Assembly (NCBI GenBank): GCA_900290305.1
Contig: OMOG01000623.1
Coordinates: 1 to 38,650, forward strand
Direction: 5' to 3'
Origin: Candidatus Sulfopaludibacter sp. SbA4
Lineage (GTDB): Bacteria > Acidobacteriota > Terriglobia > Bryobacterales > Bryobacteraceae
DNA: 38,650 nucleotides
This document shows, piece after piece, positions 25,750-35,034 of the stretch. Numbering within the stretch: the stretch's first letter is position 1; each line of letters starts with the position of its first letter. The position numbers were made by a program, and so were the translations under genes. Below the pieces are notes generated by a model. That model did no database searches, was not told the origin of the DNA, and saw only the letters and a program-made list of their open reading frames with translations.

Positions 25750-28577
25750 TCATGGAATAGGGATTCGGTACAGGTTCCGCAAGGACGTCCCGCGGTAGAA
25801 CGCGTACTGGCCGGGGGACGGACCCGGCACCACATAATACTCATCGATTCTCCGCGCTCCCGGCAGGCGGGCCACTTCCTCCTCGGAGTGAAATCCGCCT
25901 GGCGGAATGCGCGGGAGTATCTGACCGGGTGGCAGGGGGACGAGATAACTCCTGCCCTCGGGAATGGGCGCTATATTTTCAGAGAAAAACGCGACCGAAC
26001 GGCCGTCAGGCGACCATCTCGCATACGTCCCGCCGGCCAGTGTGACTGGAGAACCGCCATCCAGCGGAAAGGCCTGAACCGCCGGAGGCCCGTTATCTCC
26101 TACCGGCGCCCATGCGACGACCCATTGGCGATCCGGCGAAATCGAGTCGACGTACAGGACCGGATGCGGGCTCGCTTTCCGTAATCCCGTGCCGTCGCGG
26201 TGCACGCGGTAAATAAAGCCGGTGGTGCCCTCCATTCTGGACCCTTCCACGTGGCGGAACACAATGTCGCCGTCCCGTCCGAACCTCGGAGACCCGCCCT
26301 CGACGTTCGGGATCTGGCGCGGCGACACGCTGCGGTCCATCGCCGCAATCCACAGCCGCTGCTTCCCTTCTGGGTCCGGCGCCGCCATCACCACCTCACG
26401 GCCGTCCGCGGACAGATCATAGCTGAGCGCCAGAAAGCCGGGCACCAGGGGATCGGAGCGGCCGGACTCCAGGTCTGCCATGCGCACTTCCCCCGCATCC
26501 CGGTAGTACGTCCACTCGCTCGGCGGAGCCTTCACCATCCGGTAGCACAGCTTCTTGCTGTCGGGCGTAAACATCGGATCGGCGGCGTTGCCTTCCAGCG
26601 AAATCCGCCGCTCGCCCTTGCCATCGTGAACCCAAAGCGAGGAGTTCTGCAACGCCACCGACGTGACGAAGGAACGGCCATCCGCCGCCATGGCAATGCC
26701 TTCCTCTTCCGTCGGTCCAGGAGTGACCAGTTCCGGCCGCCGCCGGGAAATCGCTGCCGCCAGATGTGATTGGCTCCCACCGCGTTCGAAGTCAGATAAA
26801 TCCATTTGCCATCCGGCGTCCAGGCGCCGGCCGTGCAGCCTCCCCCGGGCGGACCCACTTTCCGGCCCTGCGAACTGCCGTCCGCCGGCACCACGCGGCA
26901 AGGCTCCCACAGATGGTCCTCGTCCATCTCCACCAGGAGCACCCATTTCCGATCGGGCGACAAATAGGAACGATGCGCCATGTTCGGTTCGGGGCCTGGC
27001 AGGTAGATGTCGCGTGCTCCCATGCGGTTGTCCGCCGCCGTCACAAGCCCCATGTGGACGCCCCTCTTGATCTCCGAAAACATCAGTTGATGCGGGCCCG
27101 TCCATACCAGCCCCGAAACGTTCTTGAGCCACAGTTGCGGCTCACCGCCCAGCACCGGAACCATCCACGTATCCCAAGCAAATACCTCGTCCGTGTAGAC
27201 GGTATAGGCGATGCGCGTGCCATCCGCTGAAAACACCGGGCTCATTTTTGACAGATTGTCATGCGTCAGTTGTACCGGCTCTCCATCGGGAAGCATCTTG
27301 ACGAAGATCTGCCCAGGCCCGAAGAACGTGGAGTCGCCGTGGATAAACGCCAGCATCTTGCCGTCCGGCGAAAGCGCGGGTTGGGTCACCGAGTCGGGGA
27401 AGTTCGTGAGCTGGACCCACTCGGAGCGGTCCGCCGGACGGGCCGGGCCGCGCATCCACAGAGCCACACCAATCGCGAGGATCCCAACGGCGGCCGCGGC
27501 GGCAACGATTTGCCAGCGCTTCGAGCCACGCTGTACTTCCTCAATCGTTTTGCGCGCGTCTTCGATGTTGGGCAGCCGGCGGTCAGCGTCCTTCTGCAGA
27601 CACTGCCGCAACAGCTCGCGGATTTTTGACGGGGTCTTCGCCGGCAGTGCCTGCCAGTCCGGCTCGCGCTCCAGCACGGCCGCAATCGTGTCGGAGATAG
27701 TCTCACCGGAAAACGCGCGCTTGCCGGTGAGCAGCTCGTACAACAGGCATCCGAATGCCCAGATGTCGGTCCGCTTGTCGACCTCTTTTCCGCGCGCCTG
27801 CTCCGGGCTCATGTAGCCAGGCGTCCCGACAATGTGTCCGGCGAGAGTCTCCAGGCCGGTCACGGTCGGTGCTTGCGAGAGATCCTGGTTCTGCTCCGGC
27901 CCCCAGACTGCTTTCGCCAGACCGAAGTCCAGCACCTTCACCCTGCCTTGGGGCGTGACCTTGACGTTGGCGGGCTTCAGGTCGCGGTGAATGATCCCCT
28001 TGGCGTGCGCCGCTTCCAGCGCCTCGGCGACCTGGCGCGCGTAATCCAGTGCCCGCTCGATGGGCAGCGGACCGCGCAGGTTCTCGCCCTCCACCAGTTC
28101 CAGCACCAGGCAATCTACATCGCCGGATTCTTCCAGGCCATAAATTGCCGCGATATTAGGATGATTCAGCGAGGCCAGCGTGCGGGCCTCGCGGCGAAAG
28201 CGCGCCAGGCGCTCCGGATCGCGCGCGAACGCATGCGGCAACATCTTGATGGCGACATCGCGGCCGAGCTTGCTATCGTGCGCCCGATAGACCTCGCCCA
28301 TGCCACCGGCGCCGAGCGGAGACACAATCCGATACGGTCCGAATTCGCGGCCCACAGCGGTCTCGGCGGCCGTCTGGGTGACCGTCACGTCCCGCATGGC
28401 GGGTGATTCGAGGAAACTCCCGGCCTCTTCTTCCTTGGCCAGAAGCAGTTCGACCTGCTGCCGCAGGCCGGTGTCTCCGCCGCATGCATCGTCGAGGAAT
28501 ACCCGCCGCCGTTCCGGCGTGCGCTCCAGCGCGGCGTGGAAGAGATCCTCTACTCTCTGCCAACGTTCCTGATCCAT
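25750..28577 (-). pseudogene. Ser/Thr receptor kinase with TolB-like beta-propeller, broken by a frameshift
   Basis: Intact length would be about 942 residues. Residues 80-345 are a Hanks-type kinase: glycine loop LGAGGMGEVYRAH, ATP Lys 111, HRDLKPAN (197-204), DFG (217-219) and GTPGYMSPEQ. A transmembrane helix (about 354-375) follows, then WD40/TolB-like propeller repeats (LSPDGKMLAFI, WTPDGKWIYLTS, ISPDRQWVVAW, WSPDGRSVAFF) that would be outside the membrane. One frame runs 28577-26532, the other 27132-25750. Similarity passes from the first to the second at about 26733-26747, in a GGC-rich run on the minus strand; one missing base would explain it. The kinase half remains intact, so a soluble-domain-truncated but membrane-anchored kinase could still be made. 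A sequencing or assembly error is possible. The start is ATG 28577. Confidence 0.8.
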
Positions 28578-28668
28578 GGCAGTCGCCTCTTGGCTGTGTC
28601 TACAATCTTACCCCATGTGTTTTCGGTGCTAGAATCGATACCAGCAGAAATCGAAAACCGGTGGACTC

Positions 28669-29889
28669 ATGTCTCAGGGACAAACCCCGAAGCCATCTTC
28701 GGCCCCGGCTTCGGAGAGCGCCGGTGCGGAACCCCCGAATGAAGATTCGATCCGGGAAGAGCTGACCCGTGTGCTGGCCAGCCACGAGTTTCGCTCCAGC
28801 AAACGAAGCCAGGACTTTCTCAGGTACGTCGTGGAGAACACACTCAGTGGCCATGGCGACATGCTGAAGGAGCGGACCATCGGCATCGACGTCTTCGGCC
28901 GCTCCACCAGCTACGATCCCAGCGACGATGCCACGGTGCGCGTCAAGGCCGGCGAAGTGCGCAAGCGCCTGGGGCTCTACTATTCCGACCAGGGAACCCA
29001 AGATCCCCTTCGCATCGAATTGCCGTCGGGTACCTATGTTCCCGAGTTTCGCCTGATGCACAGGCAAGGGGCTGAAGCCGCGGCTCCGGTTGTACCTGCG
29101 GCTCCGTCCGCGTCCGCACGGATGCCGGTCGTCACCCCGCGCCGCGCCGTAGCAGCCGGAGCGGCCCTGGTCGCCGTGGCCGCGTTGATTTGGACACTGA
29201 CTCGCCCTTCCAGCACCGTGCTCGACGAATTCTGGGCGCCCGTGTTGAAAGGGAGCGCGCCGGTATTCGTGTGCGCGGCCTTCGTGCCGGTGTGGAACCT
29301 GGACCGCGAGCCCGGCGCCAAAGGTCCGCCGGGGCCGGAAGATTACGTAGCGCTCGCCGACCAGTTTGTGGGAGGCGGCGACCTGATCGCCGCCTCGCGA
29401 CTGACTTCCATGCTCACGCGCCTGCGCCGGCCGTACCGCTTGAAAGTAGGGAACGACGTTTCGTTTGCGGACCTCCGCTCCGGGCCGGCCATTCTGGTGG
29501 GCTACTCCTATACGCGCTGGCAGGAGATCAGCAGCCAGATGCGCTACTTCATCGATGGCGTGCGCCGCCCCATCGGCATCCTGGACAATGGAAAGCCGAC
29601 GGCCTGGGCACTTCCGAACCTGCCGCGCGACCGCCGCACCACCGAGGATTATGCCATCGTGTCGCGCCTCTTCCATCCGGATACGCACGCCATGCTGGTG
29701 GAACTCGCGGGCATCACGCAGTACGGAACCGATGCAGCCGGGGACCTGGTGACCAACCCGGACCTGATGGCCGAAGCCCTCCACGGCGCCACGGGCTGGC
29801 AGTCGAAGAACCTGCAGCTCGTGCTGCACGTGAAGGTAATTTCCGGCGCGCCCACCTCGCCGCAGGTGGTGGCCCGATACTTCTGGTAG
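28669..29889 (+). CDS. Membrane-anchored protein with an N-terminal domain common in acidobacteria
   Basis: A 406-residue protein. Residues 25-125 form a cytoplasmic domain I have seen before adenylate-cyclase-like or TolB-like regions in acidobacteria (SKRSQDFLRYVVENTLSG, DVFGRSTSYDPSDDATVRV, YYSDQGTQDPLRIELPSGTY). The function of that domain is not established; a DNA-binding role has been suggested but cannot be judged here. One transmembrane helix (about 160-178, AAGAALVAVAALIWTL) leads to a 210-residue extracytoplasmic part. That part resembles substrate-sensing or ligand-binding folds weakly. The gene is divergent from the receptor kinase and 91 bp away, so it may belong to the same signalling unit. 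The esterase gene follows 42 bp downstream. Confidence 0.7.
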   Translation: MSQGQTPKPSSAPASESAGAEPPNEDSIREELTRVLASHEFRSSKRSQDFLRYVVENTLSGHGDMLKERTIGIDVFGRSTSYDPSDDATVRVKAGEVRKRLGLYYSDQGTQDPLRIELPSGTYVPEFRLMHRQGAEAAAPVVPAAPSASARMPVVTPRRAVAAGAALVAVAALIWTLTRPSSTVLDEFWAPVLKGSAPVFVCAAFVPVWNLDREPGAKGPPGPEDYVALADQFVGGGDLIAASRLTSMLTRLRRPYRLKVGNDVSFADLRSGPAILVGYSYTRWQEISSQMRYFIDGVRRPIGILDNGKPTAWALPNLPRDRRTTEDYAIVSRLFHPDTHAMLVELAGITQYGTDAAGDLVTNPDLMAEALHGATGWQSKNLQLVLHVKVISGAPTSPQVVARYFW

Positions 29890-29931
29890 GCAACACTTGA
29901 CGCGAGGAATCCCCGGGCACACACTGGCTAC

Positions 29932-30786
29932 ATGGCTGTCTGCGTGTTCTCGACCACCCGCTGGCGACTGGTCGCCGCCCTGCTGGCGATTTCCGCCGCT
30001 CTTCCGGCCGCGGACCATGGCGCCAAGCTTGCCGACAAGTCGTCCGTCAACTACAACATCCCGCTCTGGGAAGAGGGCAAGGCGCCGCTCGCCACGGGCA
30101 ACGGGCCACTGGACAGCCCGTTCCTCACGGTCTTCCTTCCCCCGGAAGGCAAGCGCAACGGCGGCTCCGTGATCGTCGCGCCGGGAGGCTCCAACATCAT
30201 GCTGATGTACGGGGTGGAAGGGCTCGACATCGCCGAGCGCTACAACACCTGGGGAGTCACGGCGTTCGTGCTGACCTACCGGCTCTCGCCGCGCTACGGC
30301 GAAAACGTGCGCGTCATGGAAGGCAAGCGCGCCGTGCAACTGGTTCGCTCGCGCGCCGCCGAATTCAAGCTCGACCCCAACCGGGTGGGCTACATCGGAT
30401 TCTCCGCCGGCTCGAACACGGCGCGCAGCGTGGTGGGCACTTCGGGACCCGGCGATCCCAATGCGCCCGACCCGATCGACCGCCTCAGCTCGCGGCCGGA
30501 CTACCTGGTGCTGGTATATGGCGTGGGGCGCGCTTCACCGGGTGAATCGCTGAAGAATTTCCCGCCGACGTTCCTGGTCTCGGCAGCGGCCGATACCGGG
30601 CCGGCGCTCGGCAACGCGCAACTGTTCGCGGACCTGATCCGCGCGGGAGTGACCGCTGAGATTCACGTCTACCAGAAGGGCCGCCACGGGTTCGGGAGCG
30701 GCTTCGGAAGTCCCGAATTCTCCGACTGGATGGGGCGCCTGGAACTGTTCCTCAAGCTGGATGGATTCCTTCCGGGGGCCAACTGA
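29932..30786 (+). CDS. Secreted alpha/beta-hydrolase, esterase-like
   Basis: A 284-residue protein with an N-terminal signal peptide (LVAALLAISAALPAADHG). The hydrolase fold is marked by the oxyanion-region GGSVIVAPGGSNIM, the nucleophile elbow GFSAGS (Ser 158), VSAAADTGPALGN near the likely catalytic Asp, and KGRHGFGSGFG with the likely catalytic His. The layout matches acetyl-xylan-esterase/BD-FAE-type enzymes. The exact substrate is unknown. The TGA at 30784-30786 overlaps the ATG of the next gene by one base, so the two are translationally coupled. Confidence 0.82.
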   Translation: MAVCVFSTTRWRLVAALLAISAALPAADHGAKLADKSSVNYNIPLWEEGKAPLATGNGPLDSPFLTVFLPPEGKRNGGSVIVAPGGSNIMLMYGVEGLDIAERYNTWGVTAFVLTYRLSPRYGENVRVMEGKRAVQLVRSRAAEFKLDPNRVGYIGFSAGSNTARSVVGTSGPGDPNAPDPIDRLSSRPDYLVLVYGVGRASPGESLKNFPPTFLVSAAADTGPALGNAQLFADLIRAGVTAEIHVYQKGRHGFGSGFGSPEFSDWMGRLELFLKLDGFLPGAN

Positions 30787-31682
30787 TGCGCGGCCTCGGC
30801 CTGAGCCGTGCAACGATGTTGCCGGCCGCCTGGCTGCTCGCGGCACTCCTCGCCGCAGCCCCCGCGGGGGCTCCTCCGGTAGTGAATGACGGCCATGGCG
30901 ATTACGTCTACGTGCCCGCCGGAGCGTTCCGCATGGGCGACAACTTCGGCGACGGCGACCCGCGGGAACGGCCCGTGCACTTGGTCGAGCTGGATGCCTT
31001 CTATATCGCCAAATACGAAATGACCAACGGCGAGTGGAAGAAGTTCCGCGACGATCCCGGTTACGACGACCCCCAGTTCTGGCCCGGCGGAAAAGTGGCG
31101 CCGAAAAACCAGGTTCCCTATTGGAACGATGCCCGCAATCACGGAGGTGGAACGCCCGGAACGGACGACTATCCGGTGTTGGGCGTGAATTGGGATTCGG
31201 CCGTGGCCTACTGCAACTGGCTCAGCGCCAAGGCCGGCAAGCGGTACCGTCTGCCCACCGAAGCGGAATGGGAAAAAGCCGCGCGCGGCACCGATCAGCG
31301 CCGGTACCCGTGGGGAAATAACATCGACCGCTCTTACGCGAATTACGTGGGCGCGCAGAGCTTCGATACCGGAAGCCTGGTTGGATACTACGATGGCAGC
31401 CTGCGCGGCGGCCTGCAGACTCACAGCAACGCGTCGCCATACGGGGCCTTCGATATGGCGGGCAACGTGATGGAGTGGTGCTCGGATTGGTACAGCCGCG
31501 ATTACTACTCGGTCTCGCCGCGCAAGAATCCGAAGGGCCCCGCGGAGGGTGCGTACCGTGTACTGCGCGGCGGCACGTTTTTCATGGAGCAGTTCGAGCT
31601 GCGGTCGTACGCGCGAACGGCCGCGTGGCCTTCGTTTCAAGGGCACCGCATGGTGGGATTCCGGGCCGTGCGGGAGCCGTAG
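30786..31682 (+). CDS. SUMF1/formylglycine-generating-enzyme-fold protein lacking catalytic cysteines
   Basis: A 298-residue secreted protein with an N-terminal signal (LPAAWLLAALLAAAPAGAP). The C-type-lectin-like SUMF1 fold is clear: FRMGDNFGDGDPRERPVH, FYIAKYEMTNGEWKKF, YPVLGVNWDSAVAYCNWLS, YRLPTEAEWEKAARG, YPWGNNIDRSYANYVG, GAFDMAGNVMEWCSDWY, RVLRGGTFF and GFRAVREP. True formylglycine-generating enzymes have two catalytic Cys in the C-terminal part; here the matching region (RSYARTAAWPSFQGHRMVG) has none. No sulfatase gene is near. It is more likely a binding or other-function member of this large family. It starts 1 bp into the esterase stop. Confidence 0.85.
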   Translation: MRGLGLSRATMLPAAWLLAALLAAAPAGAPPVVNDGHGDYVYVPAGAFRMGDNFGDGDPRERPVHLVELDAFYIAKYEMTNGEWKKFRDDPGYDDPQFWPGGKVAPKNQVPYWNDARNHGGGTPGTDDYPVLGVNWDSAVAYCNWLSAKAGKRYRLPTEAEWEKAARGTDQRRYPWGNNIDRSYANYVGAQSFDTGSLVGYYDGSLRGGLQTHSNASPYGAFDMAGNVMEWCSDWYSRDYYSVSPRKNPKGPAEGAYRVLRGGTFFMEQFELRSYARTAAWPSFQGHRMVGFRAVREP

Positions 31683-31702
31683 GCCGCTGCCGCACCAACC
31701 CG

Positions 31703-32242
31703 TCAAGGCTCTACCTGTACTCGGACACCCGACAGGATGCCGTTGCCGCTGCCCACCGGGATCACATTTCCGTTCGGATCGTACACCGTACTTGCCCACG
31801 GCGCCGTAAAGGAATTGCCATCGCCGGCGATCACGGGTTGGAAGCTTACCTTCTCGGTTCCAAAGAACGCTCCGTTCAAAGCGGCGTTGCCGGGAGCGCC
31901 CTGGACCAGCGCGAAAGTGGTTGCCGCAATCTGGTTCCCGTTGATCCGCTTCCACGCGCCGTGGGCTGTAGTCTCCAGGACTCCAAAAGCCGGGATCTAA
32001 CTGAGCCGGGATTGCAACATGGTGCCATCGGCGTGGAACGTCATCAGCACGGGAAATGAGGGAACGCCTGGAGGGTTGGTTACGTTCACGGTCACCCGCC
32101 AGGAGCCAACCAGGCCATTGGCTTCTCCCTGTCCAACCTGGGCGCGCGCCGGCCCCGTGGCCACGCCCGCTCCCGCAACAGCCGTGAGAACTGCCACGGC
32201 CCATACTCGCTTCGGAAATGTACTCAGTCTCGTCGGCTTCAT
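31703..32242 (-). pseudogene. Small secreted beta-sheet protein interrupted by an amber codon
   Basis: Together the two parts would encode 179 residues. A signal peptide (VWAVAVLTAVAGAGVATG) starts near ATG 32242, followed by LVGSWRVTVNVTNPPGVPSF and VLMTFHADGTMLQS. A TAG at 31999-31997 then ends the frame at 81 residues. The same frame continues without another stop for 97 codons (from IPAFGVLETTAHGAWKRI, with WKRINGNQIAATTFALVQG and VYDPNGNVIPVGSGNG) to TGA 31705-31703. The continuation looks like the normal second half of this family of acidobacterial secreted proteins, so a recent nonsense mutation, a sequencing error or stop-codon readthrough are all possible. No function is known. Confidence 0.7.
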
Positions 32243-32383
32243 GATCGTTCCCTTTCTTGCTTCGAGCTGCGCCGGAAATGATCGCCGCTCTTACTTGGTA
32301 AGGCGAAAGGCGCGCCGGTTTATTCGGCACTCCAAAAGTTTTTTTGGCCAGGGCTGCCGCCGCAATTGCTACAATCTGGGGCG

Positions 32384-32731
32384 ATGCCACGCTTTTTCTT
32401 CTGCCTGATATCGATTGCTCTGCTCGCACAGGACACGGGTGACCTGAGCCAGGCACTGAGTCCATACCGGCAGCGAATCGACAACATCGACGGACAGATC
32501 ATGAAACTCCTCAATGAGAGGGCCATGGTTGTCCGCGATGTTGGGATCGTGAAAAAACGCTTCGGTGCTCCAGCCAGTGCACCAGGCCGCGAGGAGGAGG
32601 TTCTACGCCGGGTGTCGTCTCAGGCGCGCGCCCCATTGACGCCAGCAGACGCCCAGACGATTTACAAGGTCATTCTTGCAGCCATGGCGTCAATGGAGCA
32701 GAGAGAAATGCATCGGACCCCGGGTCCTTAG
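32384..32731 (+). CDS. Exported AroQ-type chorismate mutase
   Basis: A protein of about 115 residues with a short signal peptide (MPRFFFCLISIALLAQ) and an AroQ-class helical chorismate mutase domain. It would turn chorismate into prephenate. Likely active-site residues in the family pattern are Arg 29 (YRQRIDNID), Arg 46 (LLNERAM), Lys 57 (VGIVKKRFG), Glu 72-74 (REEEV) and Glu/Gln near the end (ASMEQ). Exported chorismate mutases exist (AroQ-gamma class), but their role outside the cytoplasm is poorly known. The long frame starts at 32366, but ATG 32384 begins the signal peptide. A TACAAT at 32370-32375 lies 8 bp upstream, suggesting a leaderless message. No aromatic-amino-acid genes are nearby. 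Confidence 0.82.
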   Translation: MPRFFFCLISIALLAQDTGDLSQALSPYRQRIDNIDGQIMKLLNERAMVVRDVGIVKKRFGAPASAPGREEEVLRRVSSQARAPLTPADAQTIYKVILAAMASMEQREMHRTPGP

Positions 32732-32829
32732 CGGAAGCGCGCGTCGAGACGCCCGGGGGCCTGGAACGGACCCGCAAACTTCGCGCGCCGAGTCATTACC
32801 AGCTTGACATTCACAAGGCACACTGTGCA

Positions 32830-33201
32830 TCAGCCAAGTGATACTCCGCGTGGGTTTGTCCCAGGCGGACCGAGCGCACGAACGACCGCAGCCTTGAGCG
32901 GCGGCAGATCATCGCGGACAGTCTTAAAGATGACGGGCAATTCGATGCGCTCATATTGGTGGCGCAGCCAGTTGCCAATGCCCCGGATGTCGGACCATGC
33001 GATGCCCGGACACCGCCCTTCGGCTTCGCTGCCTAACCTGATAGCGGCCTCGCTGATAATTTGGAGCTTACGTTCTACGGCCGCGACGGTCTTGGGGTCT
33101 TCGCGGAACCCCTCGAAATCCATGCCCAGCGTGAATTGCTCGATCATGCCGATCGCATCCGCAATATCGCGCAGCGATCTGTCGGCATCCCTAAAAGGCA
33201 A
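32830..33201 (-). CDS. HepT-like (DUF86) HEPN protein with degenerate motif
   Basis: A 123-residue HEPN-fold protein of the DUF86/HepT type. Recognisable segments are DADRSLRDIADAIGMIEQF, KLQIISEAAIRLG and DIRGIGNWLRHQYERIE. In HepT toxins the last motif is typically RGMRNxLxH-Y, giving the RX4-6H RNase signature. Here Gly 76 stands where the conserved Arg is expected, while His 81 and Tyr 83 (the tyrosine that MntA AMPylates in studied systems) remain. RNase activity is therefore doubtful. It overlaps the MntA-like gene by 11 bp. The C-terminal 25 residues are Pro/Gly-rich and probably unstructured. Confidence 0.75.
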   Translation of the reverse strand: MPFRDADRSLRDIADAIGMIEQFTLGMDFEGFREDPKTVAAVERKLQIISEAAIRLGSEAEGRCPGIAWSDIRGIGNWLRHQYERIELPVIFKTVRDDLPPLKAAVVRALGPPGTNPRGVSLG

Positions 33202-33487
33202 GCACGGCCTCGCGTGTTGCCCGTTCCCTGATGCCGTCTTTCAGCGTCCGCGCAGGCGTGAGGTCCACCTTGACCCCGAGCATATCGGCAAGCCGCCTTT
33301 CCAGACGCACCCTGTCCAGCAGAGAGTATTCCCGCCTACTGTCGAATTCCGCCATCAAGTCCACATCCGATTCTGCCGTGGCTTCTCCGCGGGCAACTGA
33401 TCCGAACAGGGACAGGCGCACAATTCCGGCGGCTCTCAGCTCCGATTCATGCTCACGAAGTTTGGCTATAATGCCACTCCTGTCCAT
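33191..33487 (-). CDS. MntA-like minimal nucleotidyltransferase antitoxin
   Basis: A 98-residue MNT-type nucleotidyltransferase. The signature GSVARGEATAESDVDLM holds Gly 29-Ser 30, Arg 33-Gly 34 and the metal-binding Asp 41 and Asp 43. In MntA/HepT systems this enzyme inactivates the HEPN toxin by AMPylating a tyrosine. The ATG at 33487 has GGAG 5 bp upstream. The reading frame extends far beyond it on the minus strand, but that part lies antisense to the acyl-CoA mutase gene and is not coding. It overlaps the HepT-like gene by 11 bp, as usual for these pairs. Confidence 0.82.
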   Translation of the reverse strand: MDRSGIIAKLREHESELRAAGIVRLSLFGSVARGEATAESDVDLMAEFDSRREYSLLDRVRLERRLADMLGVKVDLTPARTLKDGIRERATREAVLAF

Positions 33488-33537
33488 GGAATGCTCTCCA
33501 CGTCTGCCTTCTTCTTTTAGCCTATACCAAACCGCAA

Positions 33538-35034
33538 CTACCCCTCGCGGTACTCGCCAAACACCCCGCGCAGCCGGTCGGAGATCTCGCCCACGGTGAC
33601 GTACGCGTCCGCGGCGTCGAAGATCGGCGGCATCAGGTTCGTGCCGTCGCGGGCCGCCTGCTCCAGCGCCGCGAGCTTTTCCTCCACCAGCGACGGGCTG
33701 CGCGACGCACGCACTTGCCGCAGTCCTTCCACCTGCGAGCGCTCCAGCGCCGGATCCAGCCGGAAGGTCGGAACCGCGCGCTCCTCCTGCTGGAAGCGGT
33801 TCACCCCCACCACAATCCGCGTGCCCGATTCGATTTCGCGCTGATAGTCGTAGGCCGCGTTCTGGATTTCGTTCTGAACGTAGCCGGTCTCGATGGCGCG
33901 CAACGTGCCTCCCATCTCGTCGATGCGCTTCAAGTATTCGCCGACTCCCCGCTCGATGGAATCGGTGAGGGCTTCGATGTGCTCGCTGCCGCCGGCCGGG
34001 TCGGCGGTGTTGGTCACGCCCGTTTCGTACGCGATCATCTGCTGGGTACGCAGGGCCAGGCGTGCGGATTCCTCGGTGGGCAGCGACAGCGCCTCGTCGC
34101 GGGAGTTGGTGTGCAGCGATTGCGCGCCTCCCAGGACGGCGGCCATGGCCTGGAGCGCGGTGCGCACGATGTTGACGTCCGGCTGCTGCGCGGTCAGCGT
34201 GGAGCCGGCGGTCTGCACGTGGAAGCGCAGCATCAGGGAGCGCGGGTCGCGGGCGCCGAAGCGGTCGCGCATCAGGAAGGCGTAGATGCGGCGCGCGGCG
34301 CGGAACTTGGCGATCTCCTCCAGAAAATCGTTGTGCGAGTTGAAGAAGAAAGAAAGACGCGGCGCGAAGGAATCCACCGCCAGCCCCGCCCGGATGGCCG
34401 CCTCGATGTAGGCGATGGCGTTGGCAAATGTGAACGCCAATTCCTGCACGGCGGTAGACCCCGCTTCGCGGATGTGGTAGCCGGAAATCGAGATGGTATT
34501 CCATTCCGGCATCTCCCGGCCGGCCCAGGCGAAGACATCCGTGATGATGCGCATGGCCGGGCGCGGCGGATAGATGTAGGTGCCGCGGGCGATGTATTCC
34601 TTGAGGATGTCGTTCTGAATCGTACCCGCCAGCTTCCCGAGGTCGGCGCCCTGGCGGCGCGCCACCAGCGCGTAGTACGCCAGCAGAATCGAGGCCGTGG
34701 AGTTGATGGTCATGGACGTCGAGACGTCCTGCAGCGGGATGCCATCGAACAGGCGCAGCATATCGGCGAGCGAGGAAATGGCCACGCCGACGCGGCCCAC
34801 CTCGCCGGCCGCCATGGGGTGGTCGGAATCCAGACCCATCTGGGTCGGAAGATCGAAGGCCACCGAGAGCCCGGTGGTCCCCTGTGACAATAGATAGCGG
34901 TACCGGCGATTACTTTCGTCGGCAGTACCGAATCCGGCGTACTGCCGCATGGTCCAGAAGCGGCTGCGGTACATCTCGCGGTAGACGCCGCGCGTGTACG
35001 GGAACTCGCCCGGTTTACCTGGCCCGTCACTCAT
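33538..35034 (-). CDS. Acyl-CoA mutase large subunit, methylmalonyl-CoA mutase family, without B12 domain
   Basis: A 498-residue catalytic TIM-barrel subunit. Family segments are [125 protein letters not shown] and [18 protein letters not shown]. It lacks the cobalamin-binding domain, as in split mutases where that domain is a separate gene, which is not in this window. Tyr in RQYAGFG is the methylmalonyl-type residue (Phe in isobutyryl-CoA mutase). From memory, the Arg that binds the substrate carboxylate appears replaced by Glu (YIEAA), so specificity is open. The ATG at 35034 overlaps the upstream gene by 4 bp. Confidence 0.88.
   Translation of the reverse strand: MSDGPGKPGEFPYTRGVYREMYRSRFWTMRQYAGFGTADESNRRYRYLLSQGTTGLSVAFDLPTQMGLDSDHPMAAGEVGRVGVAISSLADMLRLFDGIPLQDVSTSMTINSTASILLAYYALVARRQGADLGKLAGTIQNDILKEYIARGTYIYPPRPAMRIITDVFAWAGREMPEWNTISISGYHIREAGSTAVQELAFTFANAIAYIEAAIRAGLAVDSFAPRLSFFFNSHNDFLEEIAKFRAARRIYAFLMRDRFGARDPRSLMLRFHVQTAGSTLTAQQPDVNIVRTALQAMAAVLGGAQSLHTNSRDEALSLPTEESARLALRTQQMIAYETGVTNTADPAGGSEHIEALTDSIERGVGEYLKRIDEMGGTLRAIETGYVQNEIQNAAYDYQREIESGTRIVVGVNRFQQEERAVPTFRLDPALERSQVEGLRQVRASRSPSLVEEKLAALEQAARDGTNLMPPIFDAADAYVTVGEISDRLRGVFGEYREG

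Noticed and set aside
28600-30339. A 579-codon open frame on the minus strand
   Set aside because: It runs antisense to two plus-strand genes with clear domains (membrane-anchored protein and esterase) and shows no family pattern.
30786-31682. A true formylglycine-generating enzyme that activates sulfatases
   Set aside because: The catalytic cysteines are absent and no sulfatase gene is in the window.
30669-32465. A 598-codon open frame on the minus strand
   Set aside because: It crosses the SUMF1 gene antisense and uses a different frame from the secreted-protein pseudogene, whose signal peptide and beta-strands are the better reading.
33488-34504. The upstream extension of the MntA-like frame
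   Set aside because: It is antisense-style, Arg-rich sequence within the acyl-CoA mutase gene; the real protein starts at ATG 33487 with a good ribosome site.
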